This document shows, in pieces, positions 40,119 to 51,900 of a stretch of DNA of 64,000 nucleotides. A model generated the notes under the pieces. That model saw nothing but the letters and a program-made list of their open reading frames with translations. It did not search any database and was not told where the DNA came from. The stretch covers positions 62,611 to 126,610 of the forward strand of contig MU603975.1 in NCBI GenBank assembly GCA_025201845.1, given 5' to 3'. A program made the translations under genes and the position numbers. Positions within the stretch are counted from its first letter, which is position 1. Every line of letters starts with the position of its first letter. Source of the DNA: Martensiomyces pterosporus. Taxonomy: Eukaryota; Kickxellomycota; Kickxellomycetes; Kickxellales; Kickxellaceae.

Positions 40119-43100
40119 CTAGGTGCTGCTCGACGACCGCTTTGGGGGCTGCAGTCTGAAGATGGTGATGTCGACATCGGGCTTGACGTTCATGTCCAGC
40201 GGGGTGATCAGGATAAACTGCGTCTTCTCGCTGGAGCGCGCGCTGTCGACCATCATTCGCATGGCAATGTCGCGGTTTGCAGCATCCATAAACACATCAA
40301 ACTCGTCCAGCGCACGCACGGGGCATCCCAGTGCACCCCAGAGCGACAGCAGCAGGCAGATGGTGGTGAACGACTTTTCTCCGCCGGAAAGGGACCTCGT
40401 GTCCTTGCGCTGGTAGCTGGCCGGGGCCCCCGAAGGCTGCTGCGATGCTGCGTTCGCCCCTCTGCTGCCCTTGGTCATTTGCTCGCTGACCAGGTCTTGG
40501 TCCGTTTGGACCTTTGGAGTGAGCGTGCGCTGCGAATGGTCAAACTCAAGCTTCCCAGTGTAGCCTCGCACGTAAAGGTGCCGTGTGAACTGGATCTTGG
40601 TCCTGAGCGTCATAGAGTCGCGGAACTGAGTCCATCTCTGCAGGCGGTTCTGGTGGGCGGTTTTGAGCGCCGATACCAAGCTGACCATGCCATGGAGTTC
40701 GTCTTTTGCCTTCTTGTACGAGTTGATATAGTTCTGCGCCTTCTCGGCCACCTCCGCCAGCGACATGTTGCTGGACCGTTCGATCTCTTCCAGGCGCGCT
40801 CTGCATTCAGAGATCATCCGGTCGAGCTTAGCTGCTGGGTGCTCCACCGGCACTCGCTCGGCGCTCAGCTTGCATGCATCAGCGACAACCTCGTCAACCT
40901 TTGCCTGAGCCACGCTGCGCTGCTGCATAAACTGCTGCGCCTTCTCTTGCAAGCTGGCACGCTTCGCGTTCCAGTACTCGATGTTGTTGAGGTGGTTTTG
41001 CTTTTGGCTTGCTTTGTCGTCAGCCTGCTGCCGCAAACTGCTCGCGTTCTCGCGCACCTTTTCAATCCTGGCATCGACCATTGCAATGTCGCCTTCAAGC
41101 TGCTCCAGCTCATCCTCCTTGGCCTTTTGCTGAGCGATATGGTCGCGGAACTGTGCGCGGATAGACTCCATCTGGCGGATAAGGGCATCAAGCTCGCTCT
41201 CCAATGCCGAAATCTTGGCTGGCTCGTCGCTTAGCATTCTGTCTCGTGTCTGCTGAATCTCCGACTGCGCCTTGTTGATCCGGGCCTTGCACTGTCGAAC
41301 GGTGCCCACGGCGCGTTCGTGCTTGCGCTTCAGGTCTTCGAGCTCGCGTTCAATCTGGTCAAGCGAGCGCTGCGACTGGTCCAGCAGCCGGGACTCATCC
41401 ACAAAAGTCTGCTTCTCGCGCTCAATGGCCCGGCCAATGTCCTCGCCAAGGCGGCTTGATTGGCGCACGAGGTTGATGGCCTGCGTAGACAGCCCTCCCG
41501 AGCGAGAGCCTACGTTGTAGCCGTCTGCCGACAAGCATGCGACAACGTTCTTGGGGAACCCGCCGTTGTTGGATGTCATGATCTTGTCGCCATGAGCACG
41601 CTGCTCAACGAGAATGATCTGCTCGATGCGGTTGAGGTTGATGAGCTGGCGCTTGACAATCTCGTTGCTAATGTCCAGCGCGCGCAGGATCGTAAGGAAG
41701 CCAGTGTCGGGTTCTCCCTGCGAGTAGTCAAACATCTCCGATTTGCAGATGATGATGCGCGACTGGCACCCACAGCGGCGCAAAATGCCATCGAGCGTTG
41801 TACGGTCAGCATGTGATTCGACCAAGAACGCGTTGAGGGACTTGTCTAGCGCTGTCTCGATGACCCTGGCCCACTTGGAGTCGCGAACCTTGAGGAACTT
41901 GCCAATCGGCCCAATCGGTGTCATGTTGCGCCACTGCGCTTTGCTAATAAGTGCCAGGGCCTCAGGGACGCCGCGGCCGAATGCATTCATGTGGTTTGAT
42001 GTCTGCCTCATAAGGTCGTCCAGCGTAGCCTTGGTCTTGTTCACTTGCTGCCTGTGCGTGTCGACCACCTTGAGGCACTGTGTCCTGCTGTCCCGCAACC
42101 TGCCAGACCTTTCCTCGTGCTGCTGCTGCTGCTCCTGCAAATCGGCAATTTCAGCCTCGTCCGTCTTGACAGATTCCTCCAGCGCAGCAATGGCCTTTTG
42201 AAGACTTTCTCTGCCCTCGCGGTCAGCGTCCTCGAGCCTGGAGCGCTCGGCCTCAATTTCTTTCTTCAGCGACTCGATTCTCTCGCGCGTGCCGCGCGCT
42301 TCAGTGTTCATTTCGGCCTCGGTCTGCTTGAAGCTGCGCAGGCTTGCCTTGACAGACTCCAGATGCGCAAGGGGCACAGCCTTTTCGCCTTGGAGTGGCT
42401 CAAGCTGAGCATGCGCGCTCTCAGCCTGCATCTGAATTGCCTGTACCTGCTCGTCGATCTCGCCAATGCTCGCATTCTCGCCATTCACCTTCCCATCGAT
42501 TTTAGCCACCTTCCTCTTCTGCACTTCGAGATCTTCGTCAATGTGCTTGGCCTCGCCTTCGGCCTCCTCGACGATTGCCCACGCCATCTGCTGGCTTAGC
42601 GACGCCATCTTTGCCGACAGGTTGCGTGCCTGCCGCATATCCTCGTAGTGCTGCTCCCATCTGCGCTTCTCCGCCTTCATCTCGGGAAGGACCTCCTTTT
42701 TGCGGCTAATGCTTGTCTCGGCGCGCGTGATGGCCTGACGGACGACCTCCAAGTCCTCGCTAAGCTGAAGGAGCCGCGTGCCCTTGAGGAAAAACATGTA
42801 CATCTTGTCCGGGCTCGTGCTGGCAAGGAACTCCCGCGCAGCATCCTGCGAGAGAATGTTGATCGGGTTGTCTACCTGAATCGTCATATGGTCAGTGATT
42901 GCCACCAAGTCCTCTTTCTTCTTGGAAATGATGTCGCCCGTATCGCCATTCCTGATCCTGAACTGCGACGCAACGCTCCCTGTGCTGTTCAGCTGGCGCT
43001 CAATCATAATGGAGCTTCCAAACAGCTCTGGGTGGTAGGCGTCGGGCCCCCTGTTGCGGAGCTGGACCTTGACGATGGCGCGAGACTGGCCCTCGCGAAT

Positions 43101-43583
43101 GAACCCTTTCAGATTGGATGCGCGGTTTGTCGTCGTTGCCTTGCCTCCAAGAGCGACTATGAGCGCCGTCAATATCGCGCTCTTTCCGCTTCCATTCTGG
43201 CCCGTAATAAAATTGACCTTTGGACACAGGTTGACCTTTGCTCTCTCGTGGCACATAAAGTCGGCCAGTTCTATGCTCTCGACGATGCCGATTTCCGGCT
43301 CCTGTACCTGGTTGCTCTGTGTTTGCCTTCCGCGGATACGCGTCACCCCGGTCTTGTGGCTGGCGTCCCCACTCTGGCTTTGGTACCCATCGATGCGAGC
43401 GCGTTTACCCTATATTCTCGAGATAGCAGTCGTGATTTGCGCCTGTTAGTGCTCAATCAAAGACGCGCACACATGCGCGCTTGCTACGTCTAGACCGCGG
43501 AGCAGCCAGCTTACGTTGTTGTTTCCCTCAGCGTCGCCATCGGGCGCCTCTTGCCGCGCGTGCTTTTCGCGGGCTTTTGCCAT
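40119..43583 (-). CDS. SMC6: SMC6, structural maintenance of chromosomes subunit of SMC5/6
   Basis: ATPase of the SMC5/6 DNA-repair and chromosome-resolution complex. Exon 1 43583-43515 (23 codons, MAKAREKHARQEAPDG) joins exon 2 43409-40119 in phase 0 across a 105-bp intron (GTAAGC...ATATAG). This adds the basic GKRARIDG, an NLS-like start. 1119 aa, the usual size. Walker A FITGQNGSGKSAILTAL is at about residue 90, followed by ALGGKATTTNRA. A long coiled coil surrounds a hinge at about 480-640 (RVIETALDKSLNAFLVE). The signature LSGGEKSFTTICLLLSLW and Walker B ALDEFDVFMDAANR are near the end. The DEFDVFMD form is diagnostic of SMC6 rather than SMC5. Divergent from YVH1. Confidence 0.96.
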
Positions 43584-44071
43584 GTGTTGTACGCTTCGAG
43601 CAGGGGGGGAGAAATCCAAGCCGCCTCTATTGCTGGCTGAGCACCCTGCTGTGTTGAAATGGAGGAAATGCGGCAAAGGCGCGGCGCACTGGAAATACAG
43701 CAAAATTGCACGAAGGAGAAATGAAGAAAAGACGCCAGCAAGGGGAGGGCAGCTCGCGAAAAAGAGTGCTGCTGCCGCCGAGCTTTTGCCCTGTCCGTGC
43801 TGCGCCTCGCGCTCCACTTGCAACAAACATGTCGCTCGAACCCCACACTGAGCCGGCTGAGCCGCCAAATATTTTGCAGACGGAGCCTGGCGCTTCGTGC
43901 CGAAGCTTCGTGCTGCGTTTCTCCTGCTCTCCAGCTTCTCAGTTTGCAGGGCATTCACAGCTTAGTAGTAGGCTTTCATTCTGTCTTTTTGCAGTCACTC
44001 CTTGCTCGTACCTGCTTGGTTGCAGCTCCACAGTCCCCTTCTCCGCCTCCTTCTCTTCGCCGCATGCGGAC
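43584..44071. promoter_or_regulatory. Divergent promoter between SMC6 and YVH1
   Basis: 488 bp. The plus-strand frame of YVH1 happens to stay open across it, but the translation has no family similarity, so it is treated as leader. No clear TATA. Confidence 0.45.
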
Positions 44072-45019
44072 ATGACCGATAGCCGGGGCTTTGTTTTGCT
44101 ACAGACAATGAACGAAATTACAGACGGGCTTTACATTGGCAGCGCCATGGCAGAGAGCGACAAAGCCAAGCTGAAGGAGAGCGGCATTACGCACATCCTG
44201 TCTATCGCATCGCATTACCAGCCCTCGCACCCAAACGACTTTGTGTACAAGTGCATCTCCATTGATGATCTGCCCGAGGAGAACATCATCCAGTACTTCC
44301 CAGAGTGCAATGAGTTTATCTCCAGCGCACTCGCAAACGGCGGCCGTGTTCTGGTGCACTGCATGGCGGGGCAATCAAGGAGCGCGGCAGCTACCGCAGC
44401 ATATTTGATGCAAAGGGACGAGCTAACAGCAGACCAGGCACTCCAAATGATCAAAGAGAAGCGCAGCCAGATACACCCGAACCAGGGGTTTGTTGAGCAG
44501 CTCCAGCTCTACTACGACATCCGCTACGAGGTCTCGCCGACTAATGTGCTGTACCGGCGATTCCTGGTCAGCCACAGCGCTGAGCACTTTAAGGAGTACG
44601 GCCATGTGGAGCACATTGTTGCTGGGATGGACCCGACGAGCCAGAAGCAGATGCTGCCCTCGGAGCGGCTGGTGCGCTGCAAAAAATGCCGCCGCGCTCT
44701 GGTCACCGAGGCCAACATCCTCGACCACCAGGCGGGCGCCGGGCAGCTTGCCTTTTCGTACAAAAAGCGGAATGCAGGCGGCATGGACACGCCGCACGCG
44801 TTCCCGCAAAACAGGGCATGCTCGTCGCTGTTTGTCGAGCCCATGGAGTGGATGGACGGTGTCAGCGACGGCTTGGTCGAAAACAAGATAGTGTGCCCCA
44901 AGTGCCAGGCCAAGCTTGGGGCGTACAACTGGGCAGGTGCCCAGTGCTCGTGCGGCAAGTGGATCACGCCCTCGTTCCAGATCCACCGCAACCGGGTGGA
45001 TGAAGTCCGCCGGAGGTGA
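44072..45019 (+). CDS. YVH1: YVH1-like dual-specificity phosphatase with C-terminal zinc domain
   Basis: In yeast Yvh1 acts in 60S ribosome maturation by releasing Mrt4; its zinc domain matters more than its phosphatase activity. 315 aa from the ATG at 44072. A start at 44108 (MNEITDGLYIG) is also possible, because TTTGTTTTGCTACAG just before it looks like an acceptor. The catalytic loop VHCMAGQSRSA has Cys97 and Arg103, with the acidic DDLPEE loop (about 65-70) as general acid, so activity should be retained. The C-terminal domain has the zinc ligands RCKKCRRAL and VCPKCQAKLG, then CSCGKWITPSFQI, plus the Trp-rich VEPMEWMDG. Both halves match the family well. Confidence 0.93.
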   Translation: MTDSRGFVLLQTMNEITDGLYIGSAMAESDKAKLKESGITHILSIASHYQPSHPNDFVYKCISIDDLPEENIIQYFPECNEFISSALANGGRVLVHCMAGQSRSAAATAAYLMQRDELTADQALQMIKEKRSQIHPNQGFVEQLQLYYDIRYEVSPTNVLYRRFLVSHSAEHFKEYGHVEHIVAGMDPTSQKQMLPSERLVRCKKCRRALVTEANILDHQAGAGQLAFSYKKRNAGGMDTPHAFPQNRACSSLFVEPMEWMDGVSDGLVENKIVCPKCQAKLGAYNWAGAQCSCGKWITPSFQIHRNRVDEVRRR

Positions 45020-45182
45020 TCAAGCGACAAGCCGCATGGGGAGACGCAAGCATGCGGTGTAACTCGGACACGTACATATACACTTATATACATATATATC
45101 TCTCTCGAACAAACGCTACACAGACGCTGCAATTGAGCAAATGAAGTGAACAGAGCAAAACAGAGCAGAGGCCGAGCACAGG

Positions 45183-46022
45183 TCAAGTGAAGATGATCAA
45201 AACTAGCAAAACAAGGATTACCAGGAAGAGGATCAGAATGACGCGAAGCGAGCGGTTGCTGTTGTCCTTCAGAAACTTGTTGACCTTCTTCCGTGCGCTC
45301 TCCAGCTTTGATTGCGTCCGGTCCACCATATCGCCCATTTCGTCAAGCAGTATTGCCTGGTCATCGAGCTCTGTGTTCATTGTGCCAGCGATGCCATGCA
45401 GATTGCGCACCGTGTGCAGCATCGAGTCCAGCTGCTCGTCTTGCTGCTCCATGATCATCTGCTGCTGCTGCTGCTCGTTGCCAAACTCAACCGCAAAATG
45501 GTCGTCTTGGCCACCACGGGCACTTTCCGAGGCTGCTGCCCCCCTCCCGCCAGTCTTGGACACTGGCTGCGCAATCGCACGACGCATATCCTCTATCGCT
45601 CGCTGCTTTGCGGTCACGAAATTCTGGCGCTCCTTGATCAGACTTGGCGAGAGACCGTATTCTTCGGGGCTGCCGCGCGCAACATCGATCGTCTCCTGCA
45701 AGTCCTCAAGGTCTGTGCTTATAGAGCCGATTGTGCTGTAAAGCTCGTCTGTCGTAAACTGAAACTCGTTCTCCTCCTGCGGCGAGCGCTTCTTGTTTGA
45801 GAGTCGCCTCCACGAAGCAAGCAGCGTCTTTGCCTGGTCGAAAGCCGACACGACATCGCTACAAGCCAGACAGAATGCCCCCCACTCAAAGAGAATATGC
45901 CGTTGAGCCGCCAGCTACAGCGAGAAAGGCGGATTGCCGCTGGTGGAGCGGCGTGCATGTGCCAGCCAGCGAAGGGCTCCAAATGCTACTTACTCTTGGA
46001 CAATCAAGAAGGGATCCGACAT
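45183..46022 (-). CDS. TLG1: Syntaxin-6/TLG1-type Qc-SNARE
   Basis: Endosome-to-Golgi t-SNARE. A 29-bp exon 1 (46022-45994; MSDPFLIVQ) joins exon 2 (45858-45183) across a 135-bp intron (GTAAGT...CTTGTAG). The split codon gives Asp, making SDPFLIVQDDVVSAFDQAK, very close to the syntaxin-6 N-terminus. 234 aa. An N-terminal three-helix domain covers residues about 5-105 (SISTDLEDLQETIDVARG). A Gln run follows. The SNARE motif (about 140-200) carries the central zero-layer Gln in DDQAILLDEMGDMV. A C-terminal membrane anchor (VILILFLVILVLLVLIIF) completes it. Divergent from ARP1 with a CCAAT box between them. Confidence 0.92.
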
Positions 46023-46558
46023 TTCGCGACTGGTCTGAAGTTAGAGTACAGAAGGGCAGCGCTCTAGCGCGGAGGTGCAAATGCCTGCCTGTATAAATAA
46101 ATTAGGACTGCAAAGAGGCAAGAGGCCAAGGAGAGGTGCCTGGTGCGGCCACTGAGCACTAGAGCGCCGGTGTGCCCAGAGAAGCCCACCCACGTGAGTA
46201 GCTCGCCTCCTGGCCAATAGGAGGCAGGCGTGATCTGGGTTCCAAAAGCGCACACACAGCTCTAATAGCTGATAGTAGCCCTGGCGGGCGTGTTTGTTGT
46301 TGTTGTTTCCCGCTGCTGCTTTTGTTGTGGTCTTTCTGGGTCTTCTCTCATTCGCACATTTCCCTTCCTGCCTCTCTTCCAACCAGCTCGACCCTCCCGC
46401 CTTTGCTCCATTTCTGTTACTGTTTCAAAAAGGAAAACTGCAGCAGCAGCACAAATCTGGTTTGTTTGTCGACAGCAGCAGCACCCCCTTCACTCATCCG
46501 CGCACATACGCATATCCGCATTCTGTAACACCTGCGCGCCAGAGCCATTTGACAAGCC
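46023..46558. promoter_or_regulatory. Divergent TLG1/ARP1 promoter with CCAAT box
   Basis: CCAAT at 46214-46218 in a short GGCCAATAGGAGG context, followed by a pyrimidine-rich leader on the ARP1 side. No ORF supported. Confidence 0.45.
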
Positions 46559-47859
46559 ATGGAGTTCGAAGATGTGCTAACCAATCAGCCCGTCGTTATT
46601 GACAACGTAAGTCTTTCTACGCAGCAGCGCCTTGATGGTCTGTGGCGATGCGTGGCACCAGCAGAGAGGGCACCAAGGATGCAGGTACTAATCACAACGC
46701 CGCTGCCACAACTCTATTTGCCTAGGGATCTGGCGTCATCAAGGCTGGCTTTGCTGGCGATGACCAGCCAAAGTCGTACTTTTCGTCGTTTGTTGGCAGG
46801 CCAAAGCACCTGCGCATGATGGCTGGTGCCGTTGAGGGCGATTACTTCATTGGTCGCCAGGCCGAGGAGCTGCGTGGGCTGCTGAAGATCAACTACCCGC
46901 TGGAGCACGGCGTCGTTAATGACTGGGATGACATGGAGAAAATCTGGTCCTATATCTACAACGACGAGCTGAAGACCCTCTCGGAGGAGCACCCTGTCTT
47001 GTTGACGGAGGCGCCCCTCAACCCGTCGTCGAACCGCGAGCAAGCAGCACAGATCTTTTTCGAGACCTTCAACGTTCCTGCCTTCTATACCTCGATCCAA
47101 GCCGTCCTCAGCCTGTACGCTTCGGGACGCACTACTGGCATTGTTCTCGACTCTGGCGACGGCGTCACTCATGCGGTGCCTGTTTTTGAGGGGTTCGCTC
47201 TGTCTCATGCCATCCGACGCATCGACATTGCTGGTCGCGACGTCACGGAGTACCTGCAGGTGCTCCTCCAGAAGGCGGGCTACAACTTCCACACGACTGC
47301 CGAGAAGGAGATTGTGCGCCAGATAAAGGAAAAGATCTGCTATGTCGCCCTTGATGCATCGAAGGAGGAGAAGGAGCTTGCGTCGGTCGGCAGTGGACGG
47401 CTTGGGTCGGTGGGCGCCTCTGGCAGCGATGCCAAGCCCCGCAACGACATCTTCAAGCTACCCGACGGCCACCTCATCAACCTGGGCCACGAGAGGTTCC
47501 GTGCCCCGGAGATCCTCTTCCAGCCCGACATCATTGGCTTGGAGTACCCTGGCATCCACCAGATCATTGTTGACTCGATCAACCGCGCCGACATTGATTT
47601 GCGCCGCTCACTATACGCCAACGTGGTGCTCTCTGGCGGCACCACGCTCACAAAGGGCTTTGGCGACCGGCTGCTCGCCGAGCTTAGAAGGCAGGCAGTC
47701 AAGGAGTGCAAGATCAAAATCTCGGCCCCGCCAGAGCGCAAGTACTCGACTTGGATCGGTGGATCTATCTTGGCGTCCCTCAGCACTTTCAAAAAGATGT
47801 GGATCTCGGCCGAAGAGTACCAAGAGGACCCTGATATCATCCACAAGAAGTTCTTTTAA
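46559..47859 (+). CDS. ARP1: Actin-related protein Arp1 (centractin), dynactin filament subunit
   Basis: Forms the short filament of dynactin, the dynein cofactor. Exon 1 46559-46606 ([16 protein letters not shown]) joins exon 2 46726-47859 in phase 0 across a 119-bp intron (GTAAGT...CCTAG), creating [20 protein letters not shown], the actin-fold phosphate loop 1. 393 aa. [19 protein letters not shown] and [20 protein letters not shown] are typical of Arp1 rather than actin. The second phosphate loop [15 protein letters not shown] and the [10 protein letters not shown] region are intact. A small insert near about 240 ([16 protein letters not shown]) is a few residues longer than usual. It ends with KKFF, not the actin KCF. 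Confidence 0.94.
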
Positions 47860-47987
47860 TCTCGAGTTTTCGCTCTCCACATTATGAACGCTGCAGGTCG
47901 CATTCACAACTACATTCTACACATCCTCCCCAGAATCATGGTTGGCTACATCGACATGTTGTGCTGCTGCTTTGACTGCTCGGAAAT

Positions 47988-48628
47988 CTACAGTACATTT
48001 GCTCTTAGCTCTGCCTGCATCCACACGACGCCATTGCTAGCTTTGGGCGTGCTCTTGTCGCTTGAGCGTGTCGTTTGATCCGATGCCGCTGAGCCACACT
48101 TGCCAATAGCGCTACGAGCTCGCGTTTCCGACTGGCTTTCGTCTTTCGGCTCAACGCATCTTCCGCTAGATCGCTTGCAGGGGCCGGAAACGGCATCGCC
48201 GACCGATAGCGAGCTTGTTAGCCCTGCTGGCCTTTGCCTTTTAACAACTTCCAAAACAGTCACGAGCTTGCCAACAGCCGGCCCCTGTGCATACAGAAAC
48301 AGCGCACACTTGGGCCTCTACACCGGCACCATTTCAACCCAGCGCGTAATGTTAGCCACGACATGAAGCTGCCAAGACGGATTTCCACGAACATCCAGGG
48401 TTTGGGAGAACATACCTTGCTTATAGTCTTATTTACATAGTCGACGTAGTTTCGGATCTTGCCATGCGTCGTTATCCGCACATCGATCTCGTCGACCTTC
48501 TCTGTGATCTTTCCCGCAGTGGCATCTGCTCCTGCTACCATGCCACTATCGCCTGCACCCTCATCGCCTGCATCCTCATCGCCGATATGGCTGACTGCCC
48601 ATTTTCTCTTTCTACGATCGCGCTTCAT
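47988..48628 (-). CDS. Alba-domain protein, probable RNase P/MRP subunit (Rpp25/Pop6-like)
   Basis: Found by joining two short frames. Exon 1 48628-48416 ends VDYVNKTISK; a 98-bp intron (GTATGT...GTGTAG) is removed; exon 2 48317-47988 starts RPKCALFLYAQGPAVGK. Phase 0, 180 aa. The joined core (residues about 45-105) reads EIDVRITTHGKIRNYVDYV then ALFLYAQGPAVGKLVTVLEV and VKRQ. This is the Alba fold: a beta strand, the 'K.RNY' helix, then the 'G.A..K.V...E..KR' RNA-binding segment. Eukaryotic Alba proteins of this size with a basic N-terminus (KRDRRKRKWAVSH) are mostly Rpp25/Pop6 or Mdp2-like. The C-terminal 70 residues are Ser-rich and disordered. Convergent with ARP1, divergent from ROD. The exact orthologue is uncertain. 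Confidence 0.75.
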
Positions 48629-48954
48629 GTGGCGTTTTGTGCTCAGCTGTTAAGAAAACCGGAACCCGGGATAGTCGCCGTGCGCGCCAGGCTGCAACAT
48701 GTCCGCCTTAAAACTTGCCCAGATACGATCCTGCGCCGAAAAATGGGCAACCCCACGTGATGCTTGCATGCCACCAAACATCAACAAACAAAAAATCCCT
48801 CCCCTCAGAAGAACGGCGCTGCGTATTGAAATGGACCTGCACTCCACTCCACTCTGCATCATTTCAATTCGGATTTTTGCGCAAAATACCAATAGCTCTC
48901 GGTTAAGCCCGCTTAATTATTCCTTTCATTTTATTGCTCTTCACAATATAGCGC
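48629..48954. promoter_or_regulatory. Divergent promoter between the Alba gene and ROD
   Basis: 326 bp, AT-rich toward the ROD side, no supported ORF. A minus-strand acceptor-like TTTTCTTAACAG sits just upstream of the Alba start, so its leader may be spliced. Confidence 0.4.
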
Positions 48955-51900
48955 ATGGACAGAGCCAGCAGCAGCCCTGCTGGGAGCAGCAGCGAGTCTC
49001 CCCGCTCCCCGGACAGCGGGGACAGCAGCACCACACAGAGCAAGCGTCGCACATTTGATAGCAGCGACAGCGAAGATAGCAACAAGAGGCTGAAAGGCCA
49101 TTCCGACGCTGAGCCTGGCATGGGCGCACTTCACTCGCCAGAGCCCGAGGACGTGGATTCTACAACGCCCGAGCAAATTACTGAGGACCTGGGATCGAAT
49201 GGAGATATCCCAGCTGGTCCTGGTGCCGATCGGCCACCGCTGGAAAGGCAGCCAAGCACCTGGCGGCTGGAGCTCTGCTCGGGCACTGATGAGACCTTGC
49301 AGCTCAGCCGACTCTCGGGACCCCACAAGCAACAGCAGCAACACATGCAGGGTTCTCAGCGTAGGAATTCCTCTGAAAACAGCCCCGACAACGAAAATGC
49401 ACTTGACTCGTACAGAATAGAAACGCTGGCCATCGCAGAGACGGCAACCACGGACGCATTCGGCGACATTCCAGACGGATATGAGCGCTGGTGCGATGCT
49501 ACAATCTCAGCGCAGCACGTGGCAATTACCATCGGCAACCAAATAAACATACTCTCGGCAGACTGCAAGGCACAGGAGGCAGTTATCTGCCATGACAGCC
49601 GCATCATGGCCACCGCGCTCAACTGCGACTCTTCGTTTGTGGCATTTGGCGACGATACTGGGGCACTGTTCATTGTACATATCAGAACTAGGCGCCCCGT
49701 GTTCTCACAGGCCGTCTGTAAGCCAAACACAGAGACAGCTAACAGTGCATCGCCAAGCAAGCCATCACACTCTGGAATTGCGGCCATGTCATTCGCTGTT
49801 TCGGGCCTGAATGGCGAGCACCAGCGCGAAGAGCTTGTCCTTGCCAGCAGCAATGGCACGCTTATTCGGTTCTCTGACATTGATCTTTGCCTTCTCAGCC
49901 AGGCTATTCTCAAGGGCGACATGGCTCTTGCAGCAGAAATTAAGAGCAACATCAAGATCGAGTTTGTCAGCCTGACGGCTGGCAAGCGTGCTATTCATGC
50001 AGATGACATCAGCGGGCTGGCAGTCGCTTACTCGGAGAACCAGTCGTCGATTATCGTGTCTGGGAGTGGCAGTGCGTCCATGAGCCGCTGGATGCGGTCA
50101 GAGTCAAGCATCGGTAAACCTGGCCAAGAGCCCCTGCACCCAACACGCTTGGCTGATTTGGTCAGCACCGAGTGCTCGGGATCAGGATACGTCAAAATGC
50201 GTCTGTCGCTCGACCACCGCTATCTAGTTGCGCTTAACGAACAGGGAACGTTGGATGTCTACGAAAGCTCGACCCTCACACTCGTTTTCCGCTACTCCAA
50301 AGTCCCGATCGATGACTTTAGCCTTGTTGCACCTAGCAGCTCCAATACGAGTGAAGTGGCACCCACATCTATCATGGTCGCGGCTATCAGCAAGCCAGTG
50401 TCTTTAAGCGACAATGAAGACGGCGAAGAGGATATTGGGAATGGCGACGACGACGATGACGATGACGACGACAATCTGTGTCGAAAGCTGGTTGTTGTCT
50501 CGTTGCCCAGCATGGATTTAGTATATACCATGGACGTCTCCGTGTGGACGTGGCTTGCAAATGACACCAGATCGGCGCAAGATATCGCTGACACTATCAT
50601 GTTTGTCGAGGGCACTGTCGGCGACGGTTCGCGCAACCTATTTTTGCGCAGCCTGTGCGAAACCGTGCCCTTAGAGCGGCTATCCCACTTCCTTCGTGCC
50701 GGCAGGTACGCTGAGGCGGAGGCTTTTGCTGAGGCATGCAACATCCCTCTATCGACTGTACATCGCAGGCGGTTGGAAGAGCTGCTGAAGGAACAGGATC
50801 CGCAGCTCTTTAGCAACCTACAGAGCGAGGAGGGAGCCCTTGCTCAGCATGTCGGCGATGTTTTTGACATGCTGGGGCATATAGACGACGACGAGTTTGC
50901 TATCGATGTCTGCATTCGACTCCACATCCCATCTTACCGCGAGACTCTGCACCTTTTGCAGCATGCTCGCAGTCTTGCAGCGAATCGCGGCTCTGATACC
51001 GCCCTTGTCGAAGAGACCATTCAGCGGCTGGGCACTTGGGACATTGTTGGCCCAAGCGAGACAACGTGCAGCTCGGGCTTTGACGCTAGGAGCTGGCATA
51101 TTTTCCGTGAGGCTGATCTGGCAGCATGTCTGCGCTCATACATTGCAAAGAGCGACATTTCCAGAGCAAGTGCCATCTGGAGAAGGCACCAGTCTGACAA
51201 ACGCCTGCTGGGAGACATCTCAGGCGCCATCCAAGGGTTCCCGCTCAGCATGGAGACAGGCCCCCTGGTGGGCTGGCTGAGAGCTGAAGTGCTCCATACT
51301 ATTCAGTCTCACCACCAGTGGCACGATGTCGCCGCGTGGATCGAACAGCGTGCCCGCGCACTTGAAGCCAAGCAGAAAAGTCCGTCCGACGCGCTGCTGC
51401 TGGTTGAGCTTTTGGACCTTGGATCGTGGACAGCTGGCCTTGGCGCTCATTCGACTGCGCTGGTAACTGGCGAAGCCATCGAGGCAGCGCCCAGTGCTAT
51501 TGTTCGAATGGGCTCCTCCGTGGATGGTCCCTTTGCCGTCACTCCCCAGCAGTTTATAGACAACTCGCTACGAGCCTCATCATGGACGATGGGCTTGGCA
51601 CGCTTTAGCGGTGCTGACATATTCCCCTCGGCAACAGATCAGAAGCACACGTCGAACAACGACAGCGGTATGCAGAGCTGCGCCTTCTTGCACAAGCAGC
51701 TTTTGGATCTTGCTTACCTTCGCGAGAGCCATGGAATGACTCTGTCGCTGGAGGAGTACGACAACCTCTCCTATTCGATGGTCGCTGTCGAGCTTCTTGA
51801 CCGTGTCGCTGCGCCCGAGCTGCTCCCTGAGGCGTACTTCAGCCACTTTTTGCCTTACTCGCACAGACATCAGCTGGACTACCCGCAGATATTGAAGGAG

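Noticed and set aside
39921..41234. 437-codon plus-strand ORF opposite SMC6
   Set aside because: Antisense shadow of the SMC6 coiled-coil coding sequence; Leu/Arg/His-rich with no domain, and SMC6 is certain on the other strand.
42648..43493. 281-codon plus-strand ORF over the SMC6 5' end
   Set aside because: Shadow of SMC6, covering its real intron and Walker A exon.
43706..44071. Upstream extension of the YVH1 frame to 43706
   Set aside because: The 122 extra residues show no similarity to the family and lie in the divergent promoter; family members start close to the catalytic domain.
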